From Apiospora phragmitis (Eukaryota; Ascomycota; Sordariomycetes; Amphisphaeriales; Apiosporaceae), in contig JAQQWL010000006.1 in assembly GCA_038363925.1 (NCBI GenBank), positions 290,501-354,500 of the forward strand: 64,000 nt of DNA, read 5' to 3'. Positions 34,946 through 49,740 of the stretch are shown here, in pieces; position 1 is the stretch's first letter, and every line of letters begins with the position of its first letter. The notes under the pieces were generated by a model that searched no databases, had not been told where the DNA came from, and saw only the letters and a list, made by a program, of their open reading frames with translations. Position numbers and translations under genes: made by a program.

Positions 34946-36800
34946 TCAGGGTAGCTTGAAAGCGCCAGCAAGCAGGCGATCAAACACGCGGTGCGGGCCG
35001 TAGTGCTCCCGAACCTCCCGCATCCTCCGCACGTTCTCGTCGCCGTAGCCGGCCATGATGGCCTGTCCCTCGTGGGCGTCGTTCAGGAAGAGGTACCGCA
35101 GGCGGCCGCCCCGGTCCCTGGCGGCGGCGGCGGCCTCCTCGATCTCGGCGTACAGGGCCGCGCCGGCGGTTCGCATACGCTCGTCGTCGGCGGCGTCCCA
35201 CCAGCGGAGGTCGAGGCCGAACCACGACTGCGGGACGGCTTCCAGGCCCAGCGCGTTGCCGATGGCGCCGCCGCCGCCACCGGAGCGCGGCTGGCCGGCT
35301 TCTACTAGGTTCGGGGAGATGGGCTGCCAGCTGAAGACGGCGGTGCCGGCGGTGGCGGATTGGATGGTGGGCATGTGCGGGGGAGTGCAGCATCACGGCT
35401 TTGAGGGCGGCGGTCAGCTGCTTGGTGGGTTTGATGGTCAGGGCGTGGTGGCGGATGCTGCAGTAGCATACGTAGTCAGTCGTGTGTGTGTGTGCGGTTA
35501 ACATCAGCTCACTCTGGGTCTGAGTTAAGCAAATGTAAGTAGCCGGTGAAAGACAAACACTACTATTCCGGACACAGGGCGGGACTTTACCGTGGTATAG
35601 GTGGCGTGGGGAACTCGCTCATGAGCTCGGTCAACGTCTTGATGCCGGTTGTGTCCAGGGTCGTCTCGAATCTGTCGAATACGGAAAACGCGGCCGGGCG
35701 GTTCTTCTCCATGGTGGGCTCGGTTTCAGATACACCAGCGTCAAGATGATGGTTTCGTTGGTGGCGACGAGGTCGATGTTGACGGAGGCCAGCGGGTCTC
35801 TGTCGGGGGCGGTCTCGTATTCGATCATGGCGTCCAGGAAGTCGTCGACTTGGTACCAACTGACGATCCTTGTGCCTCCCCAGACTTGCTGGATGGGGTA
35901 GGTCTTGAGGGTGAAAGACGTTACGATACCAAAGTTGTTGCTGCCCCCTTTGAGAGCCCAGAAAAGGTCTCTGTGTGAATACTCGTTTGCATTGACGGTC
36001 GAGCCATCAGCAAGAACGACCTGGGCTCTCCTTTATCAGTAGATAATAATAGCAGATGGGGTTGATGCGTTGACCAGACGTACTCCAAAGTTGACTACGT
36101 TATCACACGCCAGGCCATAGCTCTCTGAAAGGTAAGAGAGCCCACCTTGGGGGAGTATATCAGCCTTCTTCTTGAGTTTCATTCTATTTCATTAACCCAT
36201 TTAACGGGGGGGGGGGGAGTAGTGCTACTCACATCCCAGTATCAGCCCCCCAACGCCCACATCCAGGTCCCGGTCTCCTACCACGGTGACTCCGTACTGG
36301 TCCAGGTAGTCGTAGACGTTCTGCCATCGGAGCCCGGTGCCTATGACTACTTTGTCGTGTTCGCCGTTGTACTCGATATCCGTGAAGCGAGACAAGTCGA
36401 TCAGAACGCCATTGTCGACCACGGCGGCGCCGGGGATGGGCATGTGGCCGCCAGATCGGACCCCGAAACTCGCTTCCTTCTCGACAAGGATAGACACGGC
36501 CCCTTGCAGTTCGTCCACCGTGCGAGGCACGAAAATGCATGCGGGCGCCTGCCATGTAGTTTCCGACCTGGGCCCATCCTCTCGGTTTAGATTCCGGCCA
36601 TGGCGTGGGGGACGGGCAGATTATGCTTGGCTATCTTACCACGAGGCCTGGATCAAGGGCTTGTAAGCATCATGCTGAGGGGTAAACGTTGCATTGTTGG
36701 TAAACGTCTGGCCCAAGCGCACACAGGCGGCACTGGCGGCTGGCACGAGTGACGACTGGTCGGATATGCTGAAGCCGGGGTTCATTGATAGGATATCCAT
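34946..36800 (-). pseudogene. FAD-linked (berberine-bridge-like) oxidase, frameshifted
   Basis: Start ATG is at 36800. A 72-nt intron (36568-36639, acceptor before GTCGG) joins AYKPLIQASW to SETTWQAPACIFVPRTVDEL. Then come FGVRSGGHMPIPGAAVVDNG (RSGGH, the covalent-flavin His), the FAD-binding TVVGDRDLDVGVGGLIL, and after a further intron GLSYLSESYGLACDNVVNFG, then NNFGIVTSFTLKTYP. The C-terminal lobe ends with the BBE-type DAHEGQAIMAGYGDENVRRM and TAA/stop at 34946. The frame is broken near 35711-35735 and again near 35377-35390, and the intron around 36083 does not restore phase. The enzyme class oxidises alcohols or sugars, or forms rings, in secondary metabolism. It is a different subgroup from the truncated oxidase at 21.9 kb, because it keeps the His. 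Confidence 0.75.
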
Positions 36801-37274
36801 GGCTAGAGCCGGGGCGCCGGAGTGAAATATATAAGTAAGGGGTATAACTTCAAACAGAGCAAGCGTGTTTGCTATGCTATCGTAACAGAGGGAAATGGGA
36901 GTTGGGATTGCACATCGTGAGGTATGCATACAGAGCGTATAAGAGGCCCAAGTCCCGTGGTGGTGTCGGTCGAGTAATGACATGATCCACTACGCCTCCC
37001 ACACTTCCCACAGTGCTGGAATCAAACCAACGCCATTGGCTGTTCCATCCAATAGGGTTGCATTTAGGCAAATTCGGTTGCTTGAACCCTTGCTTTATGT
37101 AACCGGGATTCTGACAAGGATGCACGGCATAAACGCGTAATCCCCATTCACCGCCGCCGGATGAGTCTGGGGAGGTGGATACCCGCCTCCTATGTGGCCT
37201 CTAGCATCAGCCTCGCATCACAAGTATATGAATTATATGAGTAATCGAGTAGAATGGCCCGGTTTCATAGGCTA
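36801..37274. other. intergenic, no gene seen
   Basis: Presumed promoter of the FAD oxidase (minus strand) and 3' flank of the Fic gene. Confidence 0.5.
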
Positions 37275-38326
37275 TCATTTCCTGCCCGTCAACTTCTTCT
37301 TCAGTGCTCGAAGCCGTGTCTCACATTTGTTCAGCACGAAAACCGCGTACTCGCCGTGGTCAGCAGCCTCCGCACTGGCCCGTTTCTTGATACCCATGTA
37401 TTCCTCTCGATCCTCCTTTGACTCCCCAATTGGCACCACAACGCCAGCGAACTTGCAAAGAAATGGCGTTGAGTCGCATGCGGCACACGGCCGTTTCCGT
37501 CTTGGAACGGGTGGATCTGGACGAAGTCCATGGAATATTTGGCTGCGAGTGACATGGGGTCGATCACCTTCTTCTCCATTGCCGCTTGGATGTCCGTATT
37601 CAACTGCTCGACGAGCTCCTTCATCTTCTTGGGCACGAACTGTGGAGGTGTGAAGAGTGTGTTGCCGGCACCCACAACCACGTTTCGGTATATGCCGGCG
37701 TACTCTTTGGCTTGGGTGACGCCGATGACCTTGCCCTTGCCGTCGTGGTGATCGATTGCAGTGTCTGAGCAGAGGGTTCGGTGGGTATCTTTGAGTAACT
37801 TCTCGGAAAAGGGTTCGTCAAGGGCCACAACCCGGTCGAGCACAAACTGGAATGCCTTGACATGGTTTATGACTTCTCCACGGCCCCGAGCGAATGCTTT
37901 TCAGAGGCATTGTCTTGTAGTCACTGTTGGGCTACTTGGCATACATCTCCCAAAGTTTCCTCTCGTACTCGGGTGTTCTCTCGTCGGTGATTTCCATGTC
38001 TTCACCGTCCAGAATTCGCTGGCAGATCTCGAGGGTCTCGTCCAGCCCAGGCCAGCTCGTTCGATCTGATTGCTGCCGAAGATGGATCTCATAATCGAGT
38101 CCTTGAGTTGTTTCTCGATGACCTCTGGTTTCTGTGCGCTGAAAGGGGCGGCTGGCTGAATGGTGGCTAGCCACTGTGCAGCTTTGCTGAACAACGCTTT
38201 GGAATCCTGATCCGGAGAGTAGACGCGACAGATGTCGTCCATCTTGATTCTGAGTGACATTTCTGGTGGCCAGGTCTTGGAAATTGTGCCACGAAGTCTC
38301 AAGCTTCGAGTGCTTGGAGTATCCAT
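37275..38326 (-). pseudogene. Fic domain protein (AMPylase-type), disrupted
   Basis: The Fic core is unmistakable: SMDFVQIHPFQDGNGRV at about 37470-37515 carries the HPFxDGNGR catalytic and phosphate-binding motif. Upstream, SIFGSNQIERAGL resembles the inhibitory-helix motif (S/T)xxxE(G/N) of self-inhibited Fic proteins, with Arg after the Glu. The protein must be pieced from several frames: breaks near 38060, near 37890, and at two places after the Fic motif (about 37455-37490), plus TAG at 37932-37934 directly after LWEMYAK. The last frame ends with FVLNKCETRLRALKKKLTGRK and TGA at 37275-37277. Most Fic proteins transfer AMP to Ser/Thr/Tyr of target proteins. The target is unknown, and this copy cannot make a full protein as read. 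Confidence 0.75.
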
Positions 38327-38954
38327 GTTCGTGGATGAGGAAATTTGCAGCCCTGGGAAAACGTCTGGCAACTACACTTTCCCTTTTGTGGGAGATTGGC
38401 GTGACCTTATGCGAATGGAGATACCGTAGGAGAAAGAAATGACTCTAATCAACGTTCGGACTGACCATAGATTGACCATAGATTAACCATACACTGAAAT
38501 AAACGCCCGCCAACGCCTTGGACGTGCACCTAGTATGGCTTCAACGCGGAATAAACGTACACATGGTATGGAATCAACGCACAGAATAGTATTGGAAGTC
38601 CGAAGCGTTGAAAATAATAAAGTTGATTTCCATTAAGGCGTCTATTGGACGGTCTACGAGTTGCTATTCCACACGTAAATAGTAGCAGGATTTAATTTTA
38701 GTTCTAGGACATTATGACTTCTTTTGGTTTGGGTTCTTAATGATTGGGTTGTGTGAAGGTTTAGTGTTACAACGGATAGTCCTTCCTTCCTACATATCTC
38801 CGAATCCTGTTTACCACATATAAGTACAACAGATAGATCGGCCTCTAACTTCCCTTTGGATTTACTGATACATACAGTGTAGAATTTAGTTACTCGGCTC
38901 CTTATTACCGTCAGACCTGAGCCCACGACTTAGCATTTTACCACTTTGAACATC
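38327..38954. other. intergenic, no gene seen
   Basis: AT-richer than neighbouring exons, with short imperfect repeats of ATAGATTGACCATAGATTAA type at about 38470-38490. No gene. Confidence 0.45.
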
Positions 38955-40080
38955 ATGATGAAAATTGCACGAGACATGATGGTCGCCAGAAACCCAAGGG
39001 CTCAGAACTCTGAGTCTACGGGGTATGGCCATATGATGATAGATGAGCCGTTCGAGCATCTTTCGGCACACTATGCCTCCAGCTTGTCGGACTATCTGGA
39101 GGAGGAGGTACCAAAACCGACTTCCTCGCCAAGCGTGTCAGATGATGAACGGCCTCTTCTGGAGGACGCGGATGAATCAGACTCCATCTCGGATGAGCAA
39201 TCACTAAAACGTGATCTGGAGTCAACCCATTCTCCCCAGGATCCATCGAAGCATGATGGCCTTGGCGTCGTCCAAGCCGGAGGCGGCACTTTCTACGAGG
39301 AGGATGATAGACCGTATCGTGTGCGGCTGGGATTTAAGGCCCGACCCAGATGCCTCTGACGAGCATCTCCGCAGCGGATGGTGGGCCGAAATGTTTATCA
39401 AGTGCCACAGCGTGCCCCAGCTCATGAAAGAGGGCCTGTACTGGACGGGTGAGAACATCTGTCAGGAGGAAGGGAGGATCATGTGCGAACCCAGCCCCAA
39501 CGACCTCAAGCAATACGAACAATACAAACCGCTGTCCGGAGAGTCAATCGATTGCGGACCGTACACGCGGCACTACTACCTGAGGGACCTGCAGGAGTCC
39601 CCGCCGCGCTGGACCGCGGACCTGCAGTGCCACTCGGACAGGCTGGCGACACTGTCCCGCTTCCGGCCGGAGACGTACCTGACCGGCAAGAACGTGGACT
39701 TCGCCCTGGCCTTTTCCACCAACGGCGCCCTCGTCTACTCGTGGCGGGACTGGTGCGTCGAGAACTCCTTCAATGCCCTCTACGACGACATGCCGATGCG
39801 GGGCTGGTGGCCCTGGCCCAAGGCGCGGGAGCCGGAGGAGGCTGCTACGACGGCAGGGCCGCTGCCAACAACGCCGGGTGGGACCGACAGGGGGGTGGGG
39901 TCGCCAGTGACACTGAGACATCCTCGGACACCCGGCAGACTAGTTTTACTAAGATCGGGAAGCGCATATCGAGGAACATCTCTCTCAATTTCTGAGAACC
40001 CACTCATGGTTTGGTTGGCCAAAATCAAAAAAGGGGGACTCGCAACAAAAAGATTTTCCTCTAATATCAGTCTGCTTTAG
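38955..40080 (+). CDS. hypothetical protein, probably frameshifted
   Basis: The first part (from ATG 38955) is acidic and Ser/Pro-rich (SDYLEEEVPKPTSSPSVSDD, then ERPLLEDADESDSISDEQ) and runs to YRVRLGFKARP. Another frame then gives a well-patterned region with several Trp and Cys (SGWWAEMFIKCHSVPQLMKE, SIDCGPYTRHYYLRDLQESP, FALAFSTNGALVYSWRDWCV), ending at 40080. The switch lies near 39345-39355 and needs a one-base change. Codon third positions are GC-rich in the second part only. No family recognised. The acidic N-terminus may be a separate, wrongly joined frame. Confidence 0.45.
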
Positions 40081-40109
40081 AAGAACAGGTTTTTTTTGAA
40101 ATTAAGGAC

Positions 40110-40448
40110 ATGGGTTGGAAACTTTTGGTTTTGCTGCAAATGGCCTTTGGGACTCTCGGAGACCAAAAGGGAAGATTACCCAGGGGTGACCCGTGTAACA
40201 TATCTAGCTTTGCTTCCGAAGAACCTTCCCTAAGCTTACAGGCAGCTGACCTCCAGGGGCAGCAGGCATCCAGATATTTGCTGGGGCAAAGCCAAGGCTG
40301 GCTGGCCCCCAAACAGGACCCTGAAGGACCCAAATCGATTTTGTGGGAGGGCGAGAATGACGATTGGCTGGAAAGCGAAAGAAGCAGGCACCATACGCCT
40401 CGGTGCGATGCTGTAGACTACTATATCGGGGGGGGCTTTTGCCTGTAG
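40110..40448 (+). CDS. small hypothetical protein with possible signal peptide
   Basis: 112 codons starting MGWKLLVLLQMAFGTLG, a short hydrophobic N-terminus that could be a secretion signal, followed by an acidic and Gln/Ser-rich chain and a DAVDYYIGGG block near the end. Beyond the stop, two other frames continue in protein-like manner (GQTVYPATPYGHTEIEEGSA, then TNVNGFNAIGIV, then YEDGQFCPEVIPYG) up to about 40778. The real gene may thus be longer and broken by indels. No family recognised. Confidence 0.3.
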   Translation: MGWKLLVLLQMAFGTLGDQKGRLPRGDPCNISSFASEEPSLSLQAADLQGQQASRYLLGQSQGWLAPKQDPEGPKSILWEGENDDWLESERSRHHTPRCDAVDYYIGGGFCL

Positions 40449-40778
40449 GGCTGTTCAGGTGACTGCCACAGTGCTACAAAAAAAGCAAATTTCACCCTGG
40501 ACAAACCGTTTACCCTGCCACCCCATATGGCCATACCGAAATCGAGGAAGGATCGGCCTATTGTCAGCTGACCACCACCAACGTGAATGGATTTAATGCT
40601 ATCGGCATCGTATGAAGACGGCCAATTCTGCCCCGAGGTGATACCATACGGTGTAAAATCCTTTCTAGCTCCAGCTTCCTTGTTAGTTGCACTGTCAGGT
40701 GTGGTATCAACGGGGGTGGCTCACCCAGGGAGGGGATTCCACAGCCAAAGCACCGGAGACACCTTCAGCCTAGCCTAG

Positions 40779-41172
40779 CATTGCATTTATTTCTATTGAT
40801 CTTATTCACTCGTAGTACTTGAAGTTGTTACACATGGTACTACATTGTGACCAATGAGGCTTACAAGGATTGACCGCAGCCGCTCACGCGCTGCCTCCAG
40901 GACGATCATAACCCAATCTGAGTCAGATTCTGGCGAAGGGGTCTCGTGGCCTTCCTTAATTGTGGCTTCTGCTTCCTCTCCAGCCCAGTCCACCGTAGTA
41001 GAAGCCAAGTCCATATAAATTGCCAGGATGTTCCGGAAGCATGGTGATGGAATTCGGCGGTTTGGGACCCGTTCTGTCTAACAAAAGCCCCTTAATTACT
41101 CCTCCCTCCCCAATTACTCATCCTCCTCGCCTTTTGGTCATTGTGGCTGTAAGTCAGTCGCCTGCTATTACA
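40779..41172. other. intergenic / 5' region of the SLATT gene
   Basis: No supported gene. An in-frame ATG at 41020 could lengthen the next protein by 51 codons, but the extra residues are unpatterned. Confidence 0.5.
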
Positions 41173-42045
41173 ATGTCTACAGCTGCCAAAGAAACGCGCC
41201 CCCCGTTACCTTCTGTTGCGACAAACGTCGGAACAACAGCAACAAGAGCAACAACATCCGCACCACCAGCACCGGCGGCATCGACAAGCAAGCCGAACAA
41301 GGCCGTGCACGACTCCCTGACCCCCGAGAGCCCCGAGCTGACCCGCCAGCACGTCCGCGCCGACACCCACATGACGTGGGGCTCCCCCGCGGGCCTCGGC
41401 ATCCGCGCCTCCAACGACGAGAACCTACTCATCTTCCGCAAGGCCGTCGGCATCAACTACCTGCCGGCGGTGCGGGGCCCGGCCTTTGACCGCCCGGCGA
41501 CCGTCGTGAGCCCGCGCACGCTCGAGGAGGGCCGCCGGGCCGCCATCGGAATTTATCGTAGTGTCATCACCGAGGCCTCGCACAAGCACGCGCTCTACAC
41601 CGTCATGACCATCCTGTTGTATCTGTGCTACTTCGCGCAGGTTGTCATCGGCGCGGCCCTGACGGCGCTGGGTTCCGTCGCCGCCCGGTACTCGGCCGCC
41701 ATCACGGTGCTGGGCGCGCTCAACACGGCGCTCGCGGGCGTGCTGGCGCTGATCCGGTCGTCGGGCCAGCCGCAGAAGCTGGGCCGGGACCAGGTCGGCT
41801 TCCGCAAGCTGCAGGACTGGATCGAGGAGACGGACGCGCTGCTCGCCGTGGGGGTCCTGGGCCGCAGCCGCCGCGAGGTCGGCCTGCTCGTCGAGGTCGC
41901 CTTCCGCAAGTACAACGCCGCCAAGGAGAGCGAGGAGAACAACCGGGCCGACATGTACGTCCAGCAGCCCGAGGACGAGAACAGCGTCGGCGCGGGCGCG
42001 AACGGGGCCGCGAAGAACGGGGCGGGTTCGAGAGCGGGTAATTAA
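41173..42045 (+). CDS. SLATT-fungal domain two-helix membrane protein
   Basis: 290 codons, intact, single exon. A low-complexity Thr/Ala/Pro-rich N-terminus (residues 1-45) precedes a conserved block (HMTWGSPAGLGIRASNDENL) and an amphipathic helix. Two hydrophobic helices follow (ALYTVMTILLYLCYFAQVVI and AAITVLGALNTALAGVLALI), then the charged helix KLQDWIEETDALLAVGVLGR and KYNAAKESEENNRADMY. This is the layout of the 'SMODS and SLOG-associating 2TM effector' family, fungal type. Bacterial relatives are proposed pore-forming effectors in conflict systems; the fungal role is not established. The start at 41173 is preferred over 41020 because family-like sequence begins after it. Confidence 0.75.
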   Translation: MSTAAKETRPPLPSVATNVGTTATRATTSAPPAPAASTSKPNKAVHDSLTPESPELTRQHVRADTHMTWGSPAGLGIRASNDENLLIFRKAVGINYLPAVRGPAFDRPATVVSPRTLEEGRRAAIGIYRSVITEASHKHALYTVMTILLYLCYFAQVVIGAALTALGSVAARYSAAITVLGALNTALAGVLALIRSSGQPQKLGRDQVGFRKLQDWIEETDALLAVGVLGRSRREVGLLVEVAFRKYNAAKESEENNRADMYVQQPEDENSVGAGANGAAKNGAGSRAGN

Positions 42046-42517
42046 TCATTGGGGTGGCTTGGCTGTTGCTGATGGCTAGCACAATGTGTATGATAATGCC
42101 TTTTTTGGAGCTTCTTCCCCCCCCCCTAAATACGCTTATACCAGGCAGTAGGAAAGCTTCTTTTTTTAAAAGATATTCTATTCAGTCAAATACGATATGT
42201 GGACCCAAGGAGTTCCATTCAACTTCTGGAGTTAGACATCGCACCATTCAGTTCAATATCGATTGCTTCAGCTTTCGAATATACTATCAAGGGGTAGTAT
42301 ATTGGTCGACACGGATGTTGGTAAGTAGTGATGTTCCACGAGCTTCCAGACAAACAAACACCACCACCCCTGGAACTTATATAGATGAACAGAAACCTTG
42401 TATAAGTGAAACTATAAACCAAATCCACCATGGCCATATATCTGAAGTGAAAAGAAGAGATACCACCTATCACGACACTAATAACAATAGCGCCTTCGCA
42501 AAATCCCCCATCACCCC
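42046..42517. other. intergenic, convergent gene ends
   Basis: Holds short C and T homopolymers near 42117-42126 and 42161-42167. No gene. Confidence 0.5.
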
Positions 42518-43256
42518 TCATATCCGCCAACCTATCGTCTCCTTCTTCTTCCTCCGCACCAAGCGCAAGCTCATGCTGAATACCCACAGAAGCGCCAGCC
42601 CGCACACCAGTACCGCGCCATCCCGACTCAGCCTGGATGTTGTCAATGTCTGCTGCAGAGCCGCCCCCAAGATGCCCCTCGTCGCGGCGTCGGTACCAGC
42701 TAGAAGGAGAGGCGGCCTCTTTTCTCCCTCTTCCGCAGCCTGTTGCTGCGGCGGCACGAACAGGGCCGCCGTGGCCTTAGTCATGCCACCAAATTCGCTC
42801 TGCTGCTGCACGAAGTCGTAGTCGCCCGATGTATGGTTCAGGACCACGGCGCCCTCGAACAGAGGATCTGCTGCTGCTGCTTCTCCTCCTTTGAGCGATG
42901 ATGAGTCGCCTTCAGGTCCTTCGTTGACCACGAAGCAGGCACAATACAGGGCCTGGACCGCGTCGCCCTGAGCCGTGTAGTGCAGGGGTATGTCGATAAC
43001 ATCGTCACCCTCCGAGGAGCCGGCCGTTGTTGTCTGATATGCTTCCTCCGCGGACACCCGTAGTGGTAGTGGTATCGTCAAGCTCGGAAGCCGCGGCATA
43101 CACAGCAATAATGTCATCTCCTTGGTCGTTGTCGTCAATGAGCCAAGTATGGGAAGTGTTGTCCGGGTAGTGGCAGATGCAGTGATCCCCTAAAGGGGCC
43201 TCGCCGTTTCTGGGATAGTACATGGCTTGGAATTTCACTTGAGCAACTAGATTCAC
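42518..43256 (-). CDS. hypothetical tail-anchored-like protein, probably frameshifted
   Basis: From ATG 43256 the frame reads MYYPRNGEAPLGDHCICHYP, then DNTSHTWLIDDNDQGDDIIA, to about residue 67. The sensible continuation is in a neighbouring frame (VSAEEAYQTTTAGSSEGDDV and onward) from about 43050 to TAG at 42518. The combined protein has acidic, Gln/Ala-rich central parts and one hydrophobic segment (AVLVCGLALLWVFSMSLRLV) followed by RRKKK near the C-terminus, as in single-pass or tail-anchored membrane proteins. The break lies at about 43049-43056, near GTGTCCGCGG. No family recognised. Confidence 0.45.
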
Positions 43257-43808
43257 TACAGAAGCTCAAAATACTTCAGCGTGTAACTGAACAGGACATG
43301 GTCAATTTCAAATGCGCAGGAGCAAAAGCGGCGCACTATATTTGGCTAAGTTCGTCTTCAACTGTCATCCCTTGTCTAATTAAAACCCCGTCGAACCTGA
43401 CCCGCGGCATAGAGCGGCTCGCAACAACTCATTTAAAACACGGTGATCTTACTACTCAAACGTGGTAGCCGCGTCACGCTGAGGAATTCAGGGTTGTTAG
43501 CCTGCAGGTCCCAAACAACGTGGCCGAACAGCCAGTGTCAGCCTGGAATTGCTGAACTGCACTTTGCCGCCACTACAAGGCCTGAAATGCTGTCGATGAT
43601 TATCCTCCACTACACGTGGTAGTGTCGGTCAACAGTAATGTGAAAACGTGAAATCTTGTGGTATCATTATCTGTATCGAGCCAACGCTTCAGTCTTGGCT
43701 TATCGTACATGCCATGTAGTGTTTTTTGTCTCCCACACACCTTCAATCTAGAACATGAGCGCCATCCATCTCCTCCTCCAACGCCCCTTCTCTCCTTCCT
43801 TCCTTCCT
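43257..43808. other. intergenic, no gene seen
   Basis: Ordinary sequence. Three TTCC repeats near 43795-43808 abut the SF3A2 stop. Confidence 0.5.
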
Positions 43809-44548
43809 TTACCGCCTCCCCGGCAGACCCGGCACGCCGACGTACCGCTCCTCGCGCTCCGTGAGGAACATGACCTGGACCCAGAACTCCTTCAGGTCCT
43901 TGTCCCACCAGGTCCAGTAGCGCTCCCCGTGCGGTCGATCTCGCGCGCCTGCAGCTTGAACCCGCACGTCTCGTACGGCTCGGCCGCCACGAGCATGTAC
44001 TGGAAGTTCTTGTCGGGCGGGTCGTCGACGCGCTGCTCGAACGCGCTCATGAACCGGACTTTCGGCACCTCGCTGGCCGAGATCTCCGGGTACTGCAACT
44101 GGAACAGCAGCCCCTGCTGCCGCGTCACCGCGTCCCGCACTTTCGTGATCTTGTACCCGGGCCGCCCGATCTTGACCACGTTGCGCTTCGCTCCCCCCAA
44201 GCCCAGCGCGCCGAACCCGGCGCCCACGACGCCCACCGGCAGACCCGTCCGCTCGTCGATCTGGCCCTTGCCCTCCTTCTGTTCCTTGGCCGCGCGCCGC
44301 GCGAGGTTGGTCTGATGCTTCTTGCCCTGGGTGTGGGCGAGGTAGGAGCCGTCGTTCTGGTGCACCGTGAGGCAGAGGCGGCACTCGAAGGAGCCGACGT
44401 GGTTCTTGAAGAAGTAGGGGTCTTTGTCGAGGTCGATGGTCTCGAGGGCGAGCTTGCGCAGGCGTTCGCGGCGGTCGGCCGTGGTGGCGCTGCTGGAGGC
44501 GACACCACCGCCGCCGAACTTGGAGCCGGCGCGGTTCTGGTAATCCAT
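43809..44548 (-). CDS. splicing factor 3A subunit 2 (SF3A2/Prp11), one-base frameshift near C-terminus
   Basis: Part of the SF3a complex of the U2 snRNP, needed for prespliceosome assembly. The N-terminus MDYQNRAGSKFGGGGVASSS is typical. The U1-type zinc finger FECRLCLTVHQNDGSYLAHT then QGKKHQTNL shows the C-x2-C-x12-H-x5-H spacing, and GRPGYKITKVRDAVTRQQGL, ISASEVPKVRFMSAFEQRV and FQYMLVAAEPYETCGFKLQA follow in order. After REIDRTG the frame jumps; the rest (RYWTWWDKDLKEFWVQVMF then GVPGLPGRR) is in the next frame and ends at 43809. One G is missing in the run at 43925-43928 (CCCC on plus). With it the protein is 246 residues, the expected fungal length. As this factor is essential, consensus error is likelier than decay. 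Confidence 0.9.
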
Positions 44549-45484
44549 CTTGGGAGTTGGGTGGTTTTGTCGTCGTCGATAGCAATGGGACCTTCCGCGA
44601 AAGAGTCTTAGGTTTTATTTTATAGAACACCGAAGGTGAATTGGAGTGAGATACGACGTCGAATCAAGTCGCACTAGTAGGTAGAAGGCCAATGAATGAT
44701 GAATTCAATGGATGGGATAGAGAAGGCTGATCAAGTACCGAGAAACAGAAGCGAGCAAGGGTTGGATAAGATAAGAGGTTCTGGCGAGTGGGGCCTGCAT
44801 ATTGTTTTGGAGCTAAGCTTTCAAACATGGAAGTCTGGCATCCGCTTATCTACATATGCGTGCTTATGCATCTAGCCATCTCTTGACTACCACCCACCTA
44901 CAATTGCATGTAGTATTCTACGAAAGAAGCGAAAGAAGCAAAAGACACAGGTCACACCATGTAGCTCAGAGATGTAGTAGTATTATGCTTTCATTGGGTT
45001 CTTTTTATCGTGCCGTCTTATCATCAATTATCGCCTGCCAGATTAAAGCACGATTCCATTTCGTGTCTAGGACATCATGTCGTACCAGGTCCAAAGCGTG
45101 CATTAGACAAGCTGTATGTCCGCCTGTCAAGAGACCAACAGATGTCGTACCTTACATGTACACACATCAGTAGGAGACAACTCAAGTAAGCCCCTAGACA
45201 ATGGCCGTCTGAGACCACCGACGAATGTTTGTAGCATCCACATACGTATCCCCTACAATTCTCGGACCAAATAAGCTAGTTCTGCAGTGTGAATTCTTTC
45301 AAGTATTTGGATCGCTGGCTCATCGAAGCATCGAATAGTATCGCCAAAGTGCAATCGGGAATCCAAACAAGCTCCTTGACACTTGCGGGGCGTCACACAT
45401 ATCCAGGGTACTGAGGTAGTCATCGAGTCGAGCACCGGGAGAGTCGATGTTCTTTATGGCGGCCATCGATCCAACTCGATAGAT
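44549..45484. other. intergenic; 5' region of SF3A2 and 3' flank of the kinase
   Basis: No supported gene; short frames only. Confidence 0.5.
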
Positions 45485-49740
<4,256 letters not shown>

